Position numbers and translations under genes: made by a program. Shown here in pieces: positions 20,807-31,190 of a DNA stretch of 64,000 nt. The stretch lies in the NCBI GenBank assembly GCA_022457155.1, contig JAJGOT010000273.1, positions 816,001 through 880,000 on the forward strand, read 5' to 3'. The notes below the pieces were generated by a model that was not told the DNA's origin, did not search any database, and saw only the letters and a program-made list of their open reading frames with translations. This stretch comes from Cladopsammia gracilis. Taxonomy: Eukaryota; Cnidaria; Anthozoa; Scleractinia; Dendrophylliidae. The first letter of the stretch is position 1. Each line of letters opens with the position of its first letter.

Positions 20807-22393
20807 TAGTCATGTGGATGGAACAGAAAATGTTTCAAATGAAAATGCATCCGTGAAATGCGTTTCATATGTAATTAACGAGGCAAAAGAAAAAAGAAAT
20901 GGGGAACATTGTACTCAAAGGCACTTCGAATCCTCAGGAAGGAGTCTAGCATACTAACTGAAACACAACTTGCAGTGCAATTGGAAATTGACAATCACGC
21001 CGGCGAAATAAACAGTAAATAAACGGCACAAGTATTGTTTTTCTTTCAGTAAGGCTACAGTATATAACAAAACACTTAATATATGGTCCTGAGGGAAATA
21101 GTTTTGTTTTCCCATGAGTCGCGATGTCGTCGACTGGCGCTAAGCTAACGTCTTTCCCCCTTATAAGTGACGAATTAACTGAGCGTTGTTGGTAAATAGT
21201 CAAAACATCTTCAGATGTTCCTCGGAAATCTTCGACAGTCGTCGGAAATCTTCAACAGGCCTTTCCTAAATTAGTCATTCAATTGTGCGTATTCAATGCT
21301 GATTACAAATTTAAAACAATCGAATCATGGTCAGTTATCAGAAGCACCTCAGTGCACTGGGTGATAAATAACAGATTAATTCAGGACAGGCTGATTTCAC
21401 CTTTTATTATCAACAGTGTTAGACAAAAGCAGGAAACTACAACCAAAGTAAAAAATATATTTGTTTTGCATTGTTCCATTGAAGTGAAACGGGGCTTCAA
21501 GAACATAATAATTGAAAAACAAACGACTCTCGTACTAAGGTCGGCATGCACCTTATCTGGAATGGAGGCATTATTAGGGAGTGATATGATTGACTAAAAC
21601 TCTGACTCAAACACTTCATAAAATCACTTAATTAAATAATATATTATAATTATAATAAAAACCTTCCCAGCACCCTTTGCACTAGAAAAATTTGGAAATC
21701 TGATGAAACACTGATGAAACACTGTTCCTCGTGTTTGATATATTACGTAATTGTGATGACAGCGAAACAGACTTGAGTGAAGACGAAGTTCTTTATGCAT
21801 TTGGGGATGATGAATCTGTAGACTCTGGAGATGAATGCGTTGATTCTGAAGGTGAATCTGAGTCAGACGAATTACATGTTTCTCCAACATTCAATCGTTT
21901 TGGCAGAAGAGTCGGTCATTGGAAGACACGCTTTGCAAGTTGAAAGAACAGAGAAAAAGGTATTTATCAAGTTTACAGACCAAACGCAGAATAAGCTGTG
22001 TTTTCATTTATTTTTTATTTTCTTATGTACGGGTGGGGTCAGCACAAATTACACAACATCAGCAATGGGGGCCACTGAAATTTAATGATCAGCTGAAGGG
22101 GGGCTGAGTAATTTTTCACATACTTCTTCTGTGATTCCTCCGGCCCCCTCCTCCTTCTAAAAAATGAATGCTCCCTTATTAATGACTTTTAATTTTCACC
22201 TTTCACCTTTCAAGATGTACCTAATCAATTATGTCAGTAAAAATTGCCCTTCCAGTGTTTCATTTTGATCAGTACCTTACTTTACATTCCTATGCCATTC
22301 TCTGTTTTCAAAAGTCCTGCTTCGTTTTTCTTTCATCAACCTTCAAACCCGACTTGTTTCTTGGTGAATTTTTATTGGTAAAGAAAAGGTACA

Positions 22394-22530
22394 AAATTTG
22401 GAGCCATTTTAGAATACCTGGCCACTTATTTACATATCCCTAAACATTTGGTAGAATAAGGCATATGAAAACAACAGAAACCATTCATATTCAAGTGGCC
22501 GGGTATTCTAGAGTTTAGCCCAAAATTTCA
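22394..22530. mobile_element. Small foldback MITE
   Basis: CAAAATTTGGAGCC...AGAATACCTGGCCACTT is mirrored by AAGTGGCCGGGTATTCT...GCCCAAAATTT. Noncoding, about 135 bp. Confidence 0.55.
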
Positions 22531-22673
22531 GTTGTAACCCAGAGATTGTCAATGTGAAAGCCTTTCCCACTGTAACGCAAATTATGTAGCGTAACAGAAA
22601 TGGACTATTGCACTCTAGGTGACCATCATGTACTCAACATCATCTGCAATTTCTGGTTTGAACGTAATGACCT

Positions 22674-23200
22674 ATCAATGTTTTCCCCGACCCAGGGGAA
22701 GGCGGGCGTACACGGGCATTTGACTCGAATTCTCAGCCTGTGGGAAGGAGTTTTGATTTTATTTGACATCGGAAGCTCCCCAGGGTTGGGCGATTTGACA
22801 TAACTGGTTCTTAGTCTCCAATCTGCTTTAGCAAATTTTGTGATGCAAATGACATTGTCGAGCTTTTGTTCACTTTTTAATCACATCTTTGTTTTATTCG
22901 TCTTCTTGGATCTTCATTTTTTATTACAGTGACTTGAACTGTGTAAAAACAACCCAAATGTCAGACAAAGGTGGAAGATGGCGGACTCGACTACAGAGCT
23001 TGAGTTGACACATTTCTTTACGAAATGCGGGTTTAAATCTACATTCTGTACTCGACCATTTGAATAATATTCACCCAGGGGTGAATTTGAGAAATGTTGA
23101 TCACTACGTGTTGCTACAATTGTGGGGGCTCTTGACCTGAAAAAAAAAAGTCAAATGCCCAGGGGTAGCACGCCCTTCCCCGGGTCGGGAAAACATTGAT
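22674..23200. mobile_element. MITE (ATCAATGTTTTCCCCGACCC ends)
   Basis: The left end ATCAATGTTTTCCCCGACCC and the right end GGGTCGGGAAAACATTGAT are inverted, followed by a matching GGGCATTTGAC block on each side. It lies 33 bp inside the predicted intron, after the DUF3987-like exon. Its terminus supplies the unrelated C-terminal residues of the open frame that runs past the donor. Confidence 0.7.
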
Positions 23201-23233
23201 CTGTAGGTGCATAAACAAGAAATAAAGCTTTAC

Positions 23234-24346
23234 CTTGTCAATGGCCTTCTTCTGTTTCCTGAAATACTTCATGAGTTCGATGGCGTATTTTACGTAGCGC
23301 TTCCCTACAATACTTGGAACGGTTCCAAAAGACTGAAAAATCGCCCTGCGTGAGTATGTGTACAACACATACAGTACAACAGCTAGCCGAATGACTTGAC
23401 GTCGGTCTTTCCCGATTTCTGCATCATCATTGACCAGAATTCCTTGACGCCATCTGTTGTTCAACGTAGTGACAATCTCGGCATCAAAATCATCGTAAAG
23501 AGCCAAAGCATCTGCAGAAAAGGTATATGTCACACCACCCTTGTGATCTCGGTAGACAGCATCATAGATTTCGTTCAAGTCAAGCAGATTGGATTCTTGA
23601 AGCTTGCGAACGTGGGACTCTGTATCCTTTCTTGTCATTGCCTTCGGCTTCACGATTGCGTACAGAAATCTCTGCTCAAAACCGTTTTGTGAATCTACCA
23701 TGGCTGGATACAATTCAGCTAGGAAGTTTTTCACCTGAATAAATCCTCCAAGTGAGACACACGTTTCATGGGTGCTGATTCTCGATGCATTGTTCCCAGT
23801 GTTCACAGATAGGGAGTCCCCATCGAATAAACGACAAAGAGTGCCCACTTCTCGCTCTCCAAGTATGGCTCGGAGGGTTTCATACATCTCATCTTTGACA
23901 ATTGCAGCGACACCGTTTTGCTGAACCAGGTGCTGCCTGAGTCCAGATTCGGTAAATTTATCCAAGAGAAGACATAGTCCCTCGTTTTGACATTCGACAT
24001 GAGTTAAAGGTTTCTTTGCTCCGAACTGAAACGCCTGGCTTTTCCCTGAAGATGGCGGTGAAATGCATAAGCTGAAGAAACTAAGATTCTCTGCGTAAGG
24101 CTCGTTCGCGGAAGGTTTTACACACGAGCGAGGACCAAGCAACGCTGCAACGCTCGGAAGGACGGCCATCAGCATCATTTCTTTTACAACATTGTGAGCC
24201 AGGGAGAAATCATTAAACCACTCAACAAAATAGTCAGGTGCAACTTTGCCCCATTGGATTTCTATTTCGGAGGCTTCTTGGGCCACGGAAAGAACGGTTT
24301 CATTAGACAATTTCAACCTCTTCGGAGGAGAAGAACGAGAAGCCAT
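23234..24346 (-). CDS. DUF3987-like P-loop ATPase exon of the giant transposon
   Basis: The 371 codons from ATG (24344-24346) to the predicted donor at 23234 match the layout of DUF3987 proteins (YfjI-like ATPases of bacteria and mobile DNA). An N-terminal helical lead (VAPDYFVEWFNDF...LPSVAALLGPR) comes first. A Walker A loop, SPPSSGKSQ, is at residues 96-104, followed by KPL. Next are VKDEMYETL, a LCRLFDGD segment, SLGGFIQVKNFLAEL, and GFEQRFLYAIV, the typical GG.QP and D/N-G-x-x-x-R-F motifs. No stop or frameshift is visible in the exon, unlike the transposase exon. The frame runs on to 23114 past the donor, but those 40 codons are MITE sequence. It could be a separate protein or the N-terminus of the transposase. 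Confidence 0.72.
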
Positions 24347-24423
24347 TTTCCTTTGTCAAGGCGGGAAATGGCGCTGTAGAGAACATGGAAGCGAGGTTGC
24401 GGGAACACTCCAAAATTAAATTG

Positions 24424-24835
24424 AGGACCTGTGGACGTGTGGACCTGTGGACGTGTGGACCTGTGGACGTGTGGACCTGTGGACGTGTGGACGTCTGGAC
24501 CTGTGGACGTGTGGACCTGTGGACCTGTGGACATGTGGACCTGTGGACATGTGGACCTGTGGACACGTGGACCTGTGGACACGTGGACAGGAGGTGTGGA
24601 GGTGTGGACCTGTGGACGTGTGGACCTGTGGACCTGTGGAGATGTGGACCTGTGGACCTGTGGACCTGTGGACCTGTGGACCTGTGGACCTGTGGACCTG
24701 TGGACAGGAGGTGTGGAGGTGTGGAGGTGTGGACGTGTGGACGTGTGGACATGTGGATAGGAGGTGTGGAGGTGTGGACCTGTGGACCTGTGGACATATG
24801 GACATATGGAGGTGTGGACGTGCAGTGGACCTCTC
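24424..24835. repeat. Octamer minisatellite, right arm (inverted)
   Basis: About 50 copies of the same 8-bp unit as at 13806-14698, on the opposite strand (TGGACCTG, TGGACGTG). Shorter than the left arm. It gives spurious long ORFs in all phases. Confidence 0.95.
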
Positions 24836-25013
24836 GACAAACGGCCTTTGAAAATAATTTTCGCTAATGTACACAAGTTCAAAAATTATTTTCTCTAATT
24901 ATGCAATTGGACAGAATTAATTTAGCTACAATCTCTCATTATGCAACTCGACAGAATTAATTTAGCTATAATCTCATGACGTATACTGTGCTCCGGTACA
25001 CGCAGAAACAACC
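24806..25013 (-). repeat. Right terminal inverted repeat of the giant transposon
   Basis: Inverted copy of 13623-13830 with about two mismatches. It ends ...CGCAGAAACAACC at 25013, immediately before the right AAAGTAAG duplication (25014-25021). Confidence 0.92.
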
Positions 25014-25021
25014 AAAGTAAG

Positions 25022-26692
25022 ACGTACACTAATAATGACACTTACAACATTACAGAAATTCATGATGCATTTGTCAAATATGATGACACGAGTATTGTCA
25101 ATAACTACCGGAAAAACAAATATAAATGTAAGTCTTGTTGTAATTGTAAGGAAGTCGAGGAACTAAGGGCTGATATTGACAGAGAGTATGGAAAAGCCAT
25201 CCGTTCTGCTGGTACAGCCATCGAACAAGGGCATCATAAATATAACCGAGATGTAGCACAGCAACGAGTGAAGGGTTGTTTTGGTTTTTGTTCTGAAATG
25301 AAAATGGACAGATTTTATGATCATGTAAATAATGGTGTAGAACTTCCCATCAAAGAGGATGAAAATGGGAAGGCAAATCCATATAGCATTTTTGATATTT
25401 GTAAAGCAGTTTGTTGTATTGATGAAACTATTTTAAAAAATCAGTCAAGGCATGGATCTTGTCAACCTAGTAGATGTGTTCTCTTTGAAAAATATCCAAA
25501 TAATGGCCCAGGATCGGATAAATTGAAAAAGTTAATTGATGAACACAGGGCTAATTTGAAGAAAGAGTACCAAGAAGACAAACTCAAAGAGAACAAGTAT
25601 TCTCGGAATGAGGCAGAGCGCCGGGTGAGAGATTGCTTTGCAGGTACATGTACCTTTATTAGTGATGATACAGACATATTTTGCAGCAAGGGACATGTAA
25701 GTGACATTTCAAAGATCCATCAAACATATGATATTTTTGATATTCAAAAAGCAATCAAATATTTTGATTCAAAAAAGCTTGTTGAGAAGTACTCAGAAGA
25801 AAAAGGGCCTGAAGCTGATAAACAAAGAAAGTTGGTTGATAAGGAAAGGGATGGCATTGAAAGAGAGTATGCTGAAGCCATTAAGGACACTGACCTTGAG
25901 CATGGTTCTGGTTTTATCATTCAAGATCACTTTATTATTACTAATAAGCATGTTATTCAATCTACTCTAGATGATGAAACTAAGAAAATCCAAATTTTAA
26001 TTTCCAATGTGGCCATTGGTGATCATGGACTTCCTTGTGAAGTTGTGCACTATGATGTTGGTAAAGATTTGGCACTCCTTTATTGCAAAGATCTTAACTT
26101 AGATGGAATTTGTCCATTGAAATTGTCAAACCAATCACTGTTACCAGGCATGCAAATTTTTTCTTTTGGATTTCCCATTAGTCACACAGAGGAAACAGCT
26201 CTGTTTGTAAATGGTTATGTTTCTGGCTCCAAGAAAATGTTATCAGGTCATACAATGGCAGTGTTAAACTGTGCACTTAACTCTGGCAATTCTGGTGGCC
26301 CAGTTCTTTGTTGGGTCAAGGGTCAATTGAGGGTGGTTGGTGTTGCAACACAGAAACATTTTAAAGAGATTTTAACTCTGCGTCAGAAGCAAACAATTGA
26401 CAAAATGCGAGAAATGTTGCAAACCAGTGTTATTCCTGAATTACCAGAATTTGAAAAGTCACTTGGACAAATTCGTTATATAGATCCAGGTGACTTGCCT
26501 AATCTTGATATTGGCAAGACATCAATGTTTTTACTGACATTAAAGCTGTATGATGCCCTTGAAACCCACTCACAATTTAACTTAAGCAATGCATTACCAG
26601 GGGATCTGGTGATAGAGTTTGTAAAGAAATCTCTTGAAGAATACAATGGAGATTGTAAAGATGAGCTGGCTGAGATAGTTAAAACTTTCTGA
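25022..26692 (+). CDS. Multi-repeat HtrA/trypsin-like serine protease, 3' half
   Basis: This is the continuation of 13104-13622. Reading from ACG at 25022 there is no stop to TGA 26690-26692 (556 codons), although no ATG marks the start because the transposon removed it from its 5' half. Three more copies of the repeat are seen (YNITEIHDAFVKYDD; YSIFDICKAVCCID with EKYPNNGPGSDKLKKLID; YDIFDIQKAIKYFD), each ending near a (Q/E)xRVRDCFAG motif. The protease domain follows DLEHGSGFIIQ: His in TNKHVIQ, Asp in VGKDLALL, Ser in NSGNSGGPV. No PDZ domain or signal peptide is visible, so it is probably intracellular. The fold is the trypsin-like/HtrA class; the substrate is unknown. It is about 80% like the paralogue at 42765-45104 by eye in the protease domain. 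Confidence 0.87.
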   Translation, partial: TYTNNDTYNITEIHDAFVKYDDTSIVNNYRKNKYKCKSCCNCKEVEELRADIDREYGKAIRSAGTAIEQGHHKYNRDVAQQRVKGCFGFCSEMKMDRFYDHVNNGVELPIKEDENGKANPYSIFDICKAVCCIDETILKNQSRHGSCQPSRCVLFEKYPNNGPGSDKLKKLIDEHRANLKKEYQEDKLKENKYSRNEAERRVRDCFAGTCTFISDDTDIFCSKGHVSDISKIHQTYDIFDIQKAIKYFDSKKLVEKYSEEKGPEADKQRKLVDKERDGIEREYAEAIKDTDLEHGSGFIIQDHFIITNKHVIQSTLDDETKKIQILISNVAIGDHGLPCEVVHYDVGKDLALLYCKDLNLDGICPLKLSNQSLLPGMQIFSFGFPISHTEETALFVNGYVSGSKKMLSGHTMAVLNCALNSGNSGGPVLCWVKGQLRVVGVATQKHFKEILTLRQKQTIDKMREMLQTSVIPELPEFEKSLGQIRYIDPGDLPNLDIGKTSMFLLTLKLYDALETHSQFNLSNALPGDLVIEFVKKSLEEYNGDCKDELAEIVKTF

Positions 26693-26865
26693 GGTCCTTA
26701 GACATTAAATCAGGTCTCAAATGAAAATTGCATTTAATAACTTGTTTTTAATGGAAGGGAGTGAAAATTAATGTTGGAGACTGAAAGTTTGGCCCTTTGT
26801 GCCTTTTTGCAAGATAAGGGGGGCCCAGGCCACTCCTCTAGATCTGCTACTGGATGATTTTCAGG

Positions 26866-27185
26866 TCCCGGGGGGGGGGGGGGGGACTCCCCTATAAAAA
26901 TGATGGGGGTGCTCATCAGAAAATTTCAAAAGACACCCTAAAATGTACCAGAAACTCGTTTGATAGGCATGACTCAAATACATTTTTACCTCAAAGAGGT
27001 ACCAATTTTATACAACATGACATTTTCAGTCTTTTTTGTCAGCTCAATACCCTTAAAGGTACCACAATAATTCTAACCATGGTCATTTTAGATTTCAGCA
27101 CTCTAAGCGGTACTAATCTTCAAATTTTGACCCCTAAAAGGTATGATGAGCACCCCTGTCATTTTCATATTGGAGTCCCCCCAGG
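26866..27185. mobile_element. hAT-like MITE with 8-bp TSD TTTTCAGG
   Basis: The left end (G-run then GGGACTCCCCTATAAAAATGA) and the right end (TCATTTTCATATTGGAGTCCCCCC) are inverted over about 40 bp. TTTTCAGG flanks both ends (26858-26865 and 27186-27193). The interior has repeated GGTACCAA/GGTACTAA motifs. The run of 14 or more G at the left end is unusual. Fragments of the family are at 1736-1835 and 30055-30190. Confidence 0.82.
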
Positions 27186-27193
27186 TTTTCAGG

Positions 27194-28195
27194 CCATTGA
27201 CACTAAGTCAATCATTTTGTGTAATGGCACAGTGTTTTGTGTTATGTGTAGGGGCTCTTTTATATTAGACTACATTTTTAATATTATTTTATGCATTTTT
27301 AATATTATTTTATGCATATAGACATTAGTATGCAGTGGGCTTTCAATAAATCATTTTGCCTTGTTTTAACACTAGTTATCCATAGCTTCCTTCAGTAGGT
27401 AATATCAGAAGCATATACATATTATGCTTTGAACTGGTGAATTGTTTTTTGTTAGAATTACTATCTGATCAACATGTATTTGATGTTTTTATGCTGCATT
27501 GCTTGATGTAGTACAGTAGGATGTTGCAAAGCTAAGAATTCATTATTCAGTGCATGAATTGTATATTAATAATTATCAGGTAAGGACAAATAAACAGTAT
27601 TCATGGCCATGGTTTAGTTATTACTTTTTCTTGTTGGTCGTCGTTTTCATGATGTGCATGTATAAATAGATTAATTAAAACTGAGCAATGAAATTCTGAC
27701 ATTACTTAGAATTTAACATTTTTCCTCTAGAACTACTATATATTGGTTTTACACTACACTTTGCCTCGTATGGTCATTATTGTTGCAAAATTTACATAAT
27801 TTTCTTTGAAGAAGTGATGTTATTTTTGGGTTAACCAATCATTAAAAATAAATACTTAAACCGACTGGTAAAATTTAGATATTGTATGTATTTGCTTAGA
27901 AATAAAAGTATGATCAATTGAATTATTTGTGTGTAGTTATTTGCATTTATACCCAGAGAGGAGGGAGGAGGGGGGGGGGGGGGGGGGGCATTGGGCACCC
28001 TGTTATGGAATCCGTATAGGTATGTGCCACTTTGAGCATTTTTGTGTGAAATAGAATATAACAAAAAAACTCTGTTTAGTCTGGAATAGAGCACCAGTTT
28101 TTTTTAAATTTGGCTTGGTGATCTGCTCATCAAAGTTCAATAATAATTATGTATTGCATATTAAGGAAATGCTAAAACATTTAACGTTATTTTGA
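27194..28195. other. Intron sequence, AT-rich; G-run at 27971-27988
   Basis: No exon was found. A short direct repeat TTTTTAATATTATTTTATGCAT, in two overlapping copies, is at 27278-27320. A run of about 18 G preceded by GAGGAGGGAGGA (27958-27988) could form a G-quadruplex. Confidence 0.4.
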
Positions 28196-28840
28196 TAGAC
28201 CAGCGGCCCTCCCTGCCCCACCCCAACTTTTTAAGGGGGTAGTCCTGGCATTTAATATAATTTTACGTATGTGCCCAATCTACATTTTTAAGAAAGCTTG
28301 TCACTCAAATATAAGGAAATAAACTTCACAGTGAATATTTGAGTTCCACTGAAATGGGAGAGTTGGAACCACACTTATCTTTATCAGTCATCTGCATCGA
28401 TCACCCTGGCCATGTGGACTTGGTGTTCAAGTGTTGCATTTTTGTTTTGGTTCTAAACACTTTGGGTTTGGACTCACCCAGCTTTTATAATTTGGTTTGG
28501 TTTTGCAAGAAAAAAATAGTCAGAAGTTGTGGTACATGTAACTTAATGTGGCTTCCTCCCCAATCTCTGCAGTCTCAGTTGTCAGTTTCCTGGCATCCAT
28601 TTTCCAAAGACTGTTGTTGTTGTGGTTCTATCAGAGTCGACCTTTTATGTAATAATAATAATAATAATAAATAATAATTTAATTCTTATATTGCACGCTT
28701 TCCATAAAATGATCAAGCGTGCATTACATGATTTCTATCTATAATAATTAAATACAGCCCAGTGGCTCTCCCTGCCCCATCCCAACTTTTTAAGGGGGTA
28801 ACCCTGGCATTTAATATAATTTTATGTATTTGCCCAACAA
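28196..28840. repeat. Direct repeat pair and SINE-tail-like (AAT)n
   Basis: About 80 bp at 28200-28280 (CTCCCTGCCCCACCCCAAC, TTTTTAAGGGGGTA, GGCATTTAATATAATTTTA) recurs at 28752-28835. Between them, (AAT)n at 28650-28678 followed by TTATATTGCACGC...GCGTGCATTACA looks like the 3' end of a SINE or LINE-mobilised repeat. Confidence 0.5.
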
Positions 28841-29200
28841 TGACTGTTGAAACTGTCGATGAAATCCTAAAGTGTGACCATTCAACTGAAAGCTACTGAG
28901 CAGTTCTTTCCTGTGGTACTACTTATTATGGTGTAGAAGGTCAGGTTTTATTTCTGAGTATGTGGATGAATTCCTACAGTGTGACTATTCAAATGAAAGC
29001 TATTGAGCAGTACTTTCCTGTGGTACTGTTTATTATGCTACAGAAGGTGGTTATAACTTTTGAATCTTAAATTGGATGAAATGCTACAGTGTTAACAAAC
29101 CATTCAAATGAAAGCTACTGAAAAGTACTTTCCTGTAGTACATTGTGCTGCAGAAGGTGGTTCTAACTTTTGAGTCTGTAGGTAAATCCTAAAGTGACTT
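28841..29200. repeat. Diverged relatives of the 88-bp satellite
   Basis: Three to four degenerate units contain GATGAAATCCTAAAGTGTGACCATTCAA, in parts, GAAAGCTACTGAGCAGT and TTTCCTGTGGTAC. They match the unit amplified at 38667-40236 but are much more diverged. Confidence 0.7.
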
Positions 29201-29289
29201 AATACACATGAAAAATGTAAACATTGTTAAAAAATGTAAACATTGTTTATAGTGGACGAGCACTTGGCTATCCAGCAACGAATTTGCTG

Positions 29290-29535
29290 ATTCGAAGCTA
29301 ATTTACAGGCACGCCACTCAAATAAGGAAACAAATATTGCAAATTGAACATTTCAGGTTAAAAATCCCAACTGGCGGGAGGCAGACCAGTTGGCTACTTA
29401 CAAGCGTGGCTGAGGAGTTGAATTCAGGTCTGCCATGAAACAACTCCAGCTAGTGGTCAGAGCAGGACTTGAACTTGGGACCTCCCGATTTCAAGTCCAG
29501 CACTCTAACCACTTGACTACGCTGCCTCCCTAATG
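29290..29535 (-). repeat. tRNA-derived SINE
   Basis: On the minus strand the head reads GCAGCGTAGTCAAGTGGTTAG, in two parts (A-box-like), and CCCAAGTTCAAGTCCTGC (B-box-like), as in a tRNA promoter. The body extends left to about 29290. It lies in a cathepsin intron just upstream of the exon at 29648. Confidence 0.65.
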
Positions 29536-29647
29536 AACAGTACATTCCTATGATGCTGTTTGGTTTTCAGTAATTTGCAAAATGGAACAATTCATTTATA
29601 TTTTAGATATGGCACTAAAAGTATTAATCTGTTTGTCCTCTCTGCAG

Positions 29648-29739
29648 TAAAACCGAGCAAACTGAAATGAAGCAGTTAGTTGGGCTCCATGGTCCCCTGG
29701 CTGTTAATGTGGATGCCACCATGTGGCATGACTACCTTG
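29648..29739 (+). CDS. Cathepsin-like cysteine protease, exon
   Basis: After CTCTCTGCAG one base completes a codon. The exon then reads K-T-E-Q-T-E-M-K-Q-L-V-G-L-H-G-P-L-A-V-N and on through VDATMWHDYL, the conserved GP(L/V)(A/S)V-x-(V/I)DA region. It ends with one base before GTGAGT. Confidence 0.9.
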
Positions 29740-29817
29740 GTGAGTTTGTTTTGTCATTGCTGAGTGATATTCAATAAATGAGAGTGGTAGATCTAGGTGA
29801 GGGGCCAGGACAGCCTT

Positions 29818-30020
29818 GAGGGTCTATTATAGGGGGTCGCACAGTCCGCAAACCGCCATAGTTTGTTCTTCCTAGACCGCATTTCCGCTTTGGTTTTTTC
29901 CTCAAGACCGAAACCGCCAATAATTCTTGACCGTAAACCACCAGATAAATACGAATGTAACCGCAAACCGACACTAAAAATGGCTTAAACCGCCAGCCTG
30001 CCAGAGTATAATAGACCCTC
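29818..30020. mobile_element. MITE, GAGGGTCTATTATA ends, 6-bp TSD AGCCTT
   Basis: GAGGGTCTATTATA at the left and TATAATAGACCCTC at the right are perfect inverted copies. AGCCTT flanks both sides (29812-29817 and 30021-30026). The interior has repeated ACCGC/AACCGC motifs. Confidence 0.75.
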
Positions 30021-30199
30021 AGCCTTGGACCCCACCTTATTAAAGACCTGAAGGATCAAACTCCCCTATAAAAGTGATGGGGATTAAAAATGTGCCAACC
30101 CTCATGAAAGGTACTAGAATCGTGTATTGTGGGTGCACATACACATAATTTTTATCTCTAGTTACCAAAACAAAACATTTTAAGAAATGGAAATACATC

Positions 30200-31190
30200 A
30201 ATTGGCTGTTAACCCGCGATATGTATTTTGTCACCTGTATTACACATTGGGACAGCATTGGAGGGAGGAGAGGGGGAGTTAGACACAAGGGGTGGGGAGT
30301 TCGTGGAGCAAAATGCCCAGGAAAGGGGAGGGTCGGTAAACATTGAGCCCACAATATGTAATTGTCATCTGTCTTACATATGGGGATGGCGTTGGAGGGA
30401 GGGGAGGGTGGGAAGTTGGTGAAGCAAACTGCCCAGGGGAGGGGAGGGTGCAAAGGTATGCAGAATATTTTATTTAGAGCCCATAATATGTTTTATAATT
30501 CAACACATTGATACACTGCCCAAATGTGGTCAAAAAGTTATCGATATACGCTATGTCTACATGACGTATATCCAATGATGGCGGTAAATTTCGCATTTTG
30601 ACAAGAGAATGCAAAAATGACGGACCAGCCTCAATATTTTTTCTTCAAACTGTGCTTTGTTATCAATGTGTTGAATTATAAAACTATAATCAGCCCTCAA
30701 GCTTGCGTGATATCGCCTAATTTTAGCCAACTCGGCCTACAGTCTTGTTGGTTAAGAATTAGGCGATATCACACGTGCTTTCGTGCTATAATAGTTAAAT
30801 AGTCATCTGCCTCACATATGGGGATGGTGTTTGAGGGAGGGGAGGATGGGGAGTTTGATGAATGGGTGGGGAGTTGGTGATTCCAGAAGCAAAATGCCTA
30901 GGGGAGGGGAGGGGAGGGTGCAAAGGTATGCAGAAGTTTTTGTTTAGAGTCCACAATATGAAATGGTCATCTGCCTTACATATATATGGGGATCGTGTTA
31001 CGCCTAGGAGAGGGAGGGGTGTGAAGGTATGCAGAATGTTTTATTTAGAGCAAACAATATGTAACATATGGGGATGGCGTTGGAGGGAGGGGAAGGTGGA
31101 GAGTTGGATGAATGAGTGGGGAGTCTGAAGCAAAATGCATGTCTAAGGGAGGGAAGAGTCCGAAGATATGCAGAATATTTTATTTAGAGC
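30200..31190. repeat. Imperfect G-rich tandem repeat with inserted palindromes
   Basis: Five or so copies of a unit with ACATATGGGGATGGCGTTGGAGG, in parts, GGGAGGGG, GCAAAATGCC and AAAGGTATGCAGAATATTTTATTTAGAG; spacing is irregular (about 120-160 bp). Two palindromes interrupt it: 30490-30685 (TTATAATTCAACACATTGATA and its inverse) and 30686-30800 (GTGATATCGCCTAATT and its inverse). Confidence 0.6.

Larger units (their letters stand above)
19950..23233 (-). other. Predicted intron of the transposase gene, filled with MITEs
   Basis: A GTAAAG donor follows the Lys codon at 23234, and a pyrimidine-rich TTTGTTTCTTCCATTTC...AAG acceptor precedes 19949. Both exon edges are in phase 0. Contents: (ATCCGG)n at 20092-20130, MITEs at 20242-20806, 22394-22530 and 22674-23200, and a 70-codon acidic + strand ORF (21731-21943, rich in D/E/S) that resembles the acidic N-terminus of some other transposases but cannot be assigned. 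The rest of 20810-22390 shows nothing recognisable. Confidence 0.5.
13623..25013. mobile_element. 11.4 kb DNA transposon with long TIRs containing octamer minisatellites
   Basis: The outer limits are defined by GGTTGTTTCTGCG at 13623, its inverted copy ending at 25013, and the flanking 8-bp duplication. The first 235 bp of each end match with only about two mismatches (AATTAGAG/AATGAGAG and CAAATT/CCAATT). Each end has two direct 39-bp subterminal repeats (TAGCTAAATTAATTCTGTC...GCATAATTAGAG). They are followed by long arrays of the octamer GTCCACAN, 13806-14698 on the left and 24424-24835 inverted on the right. The interior encodes, on the minus strand, a DUF3987-like ATPase, a transposase core, an OTU protease and a CXC domain, and has collected at least six MITEs. 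It interrupts the coding exon of a serine protease gene. The superfamily assignment (8-bp TSD, KDZ/Zisupton-like) is tentative. Confidence 0.9.

Noticed and set aside
23114..23233. C-terminal 40 codons of the DUF3987-like frame
   Set aside because: They read through a GTAAAG donor into the end of a MITE and have no DUF3987 similarity.
24303..24882. Similar long ORFs in the right minisatellite
   Set aside because: Same octamer artefact in the inverted arm.
30228..31128. Short ORFs rich in Gly, Glu and Arg
   Set aside because: Products of the G-rich imperfect tandem repeat.
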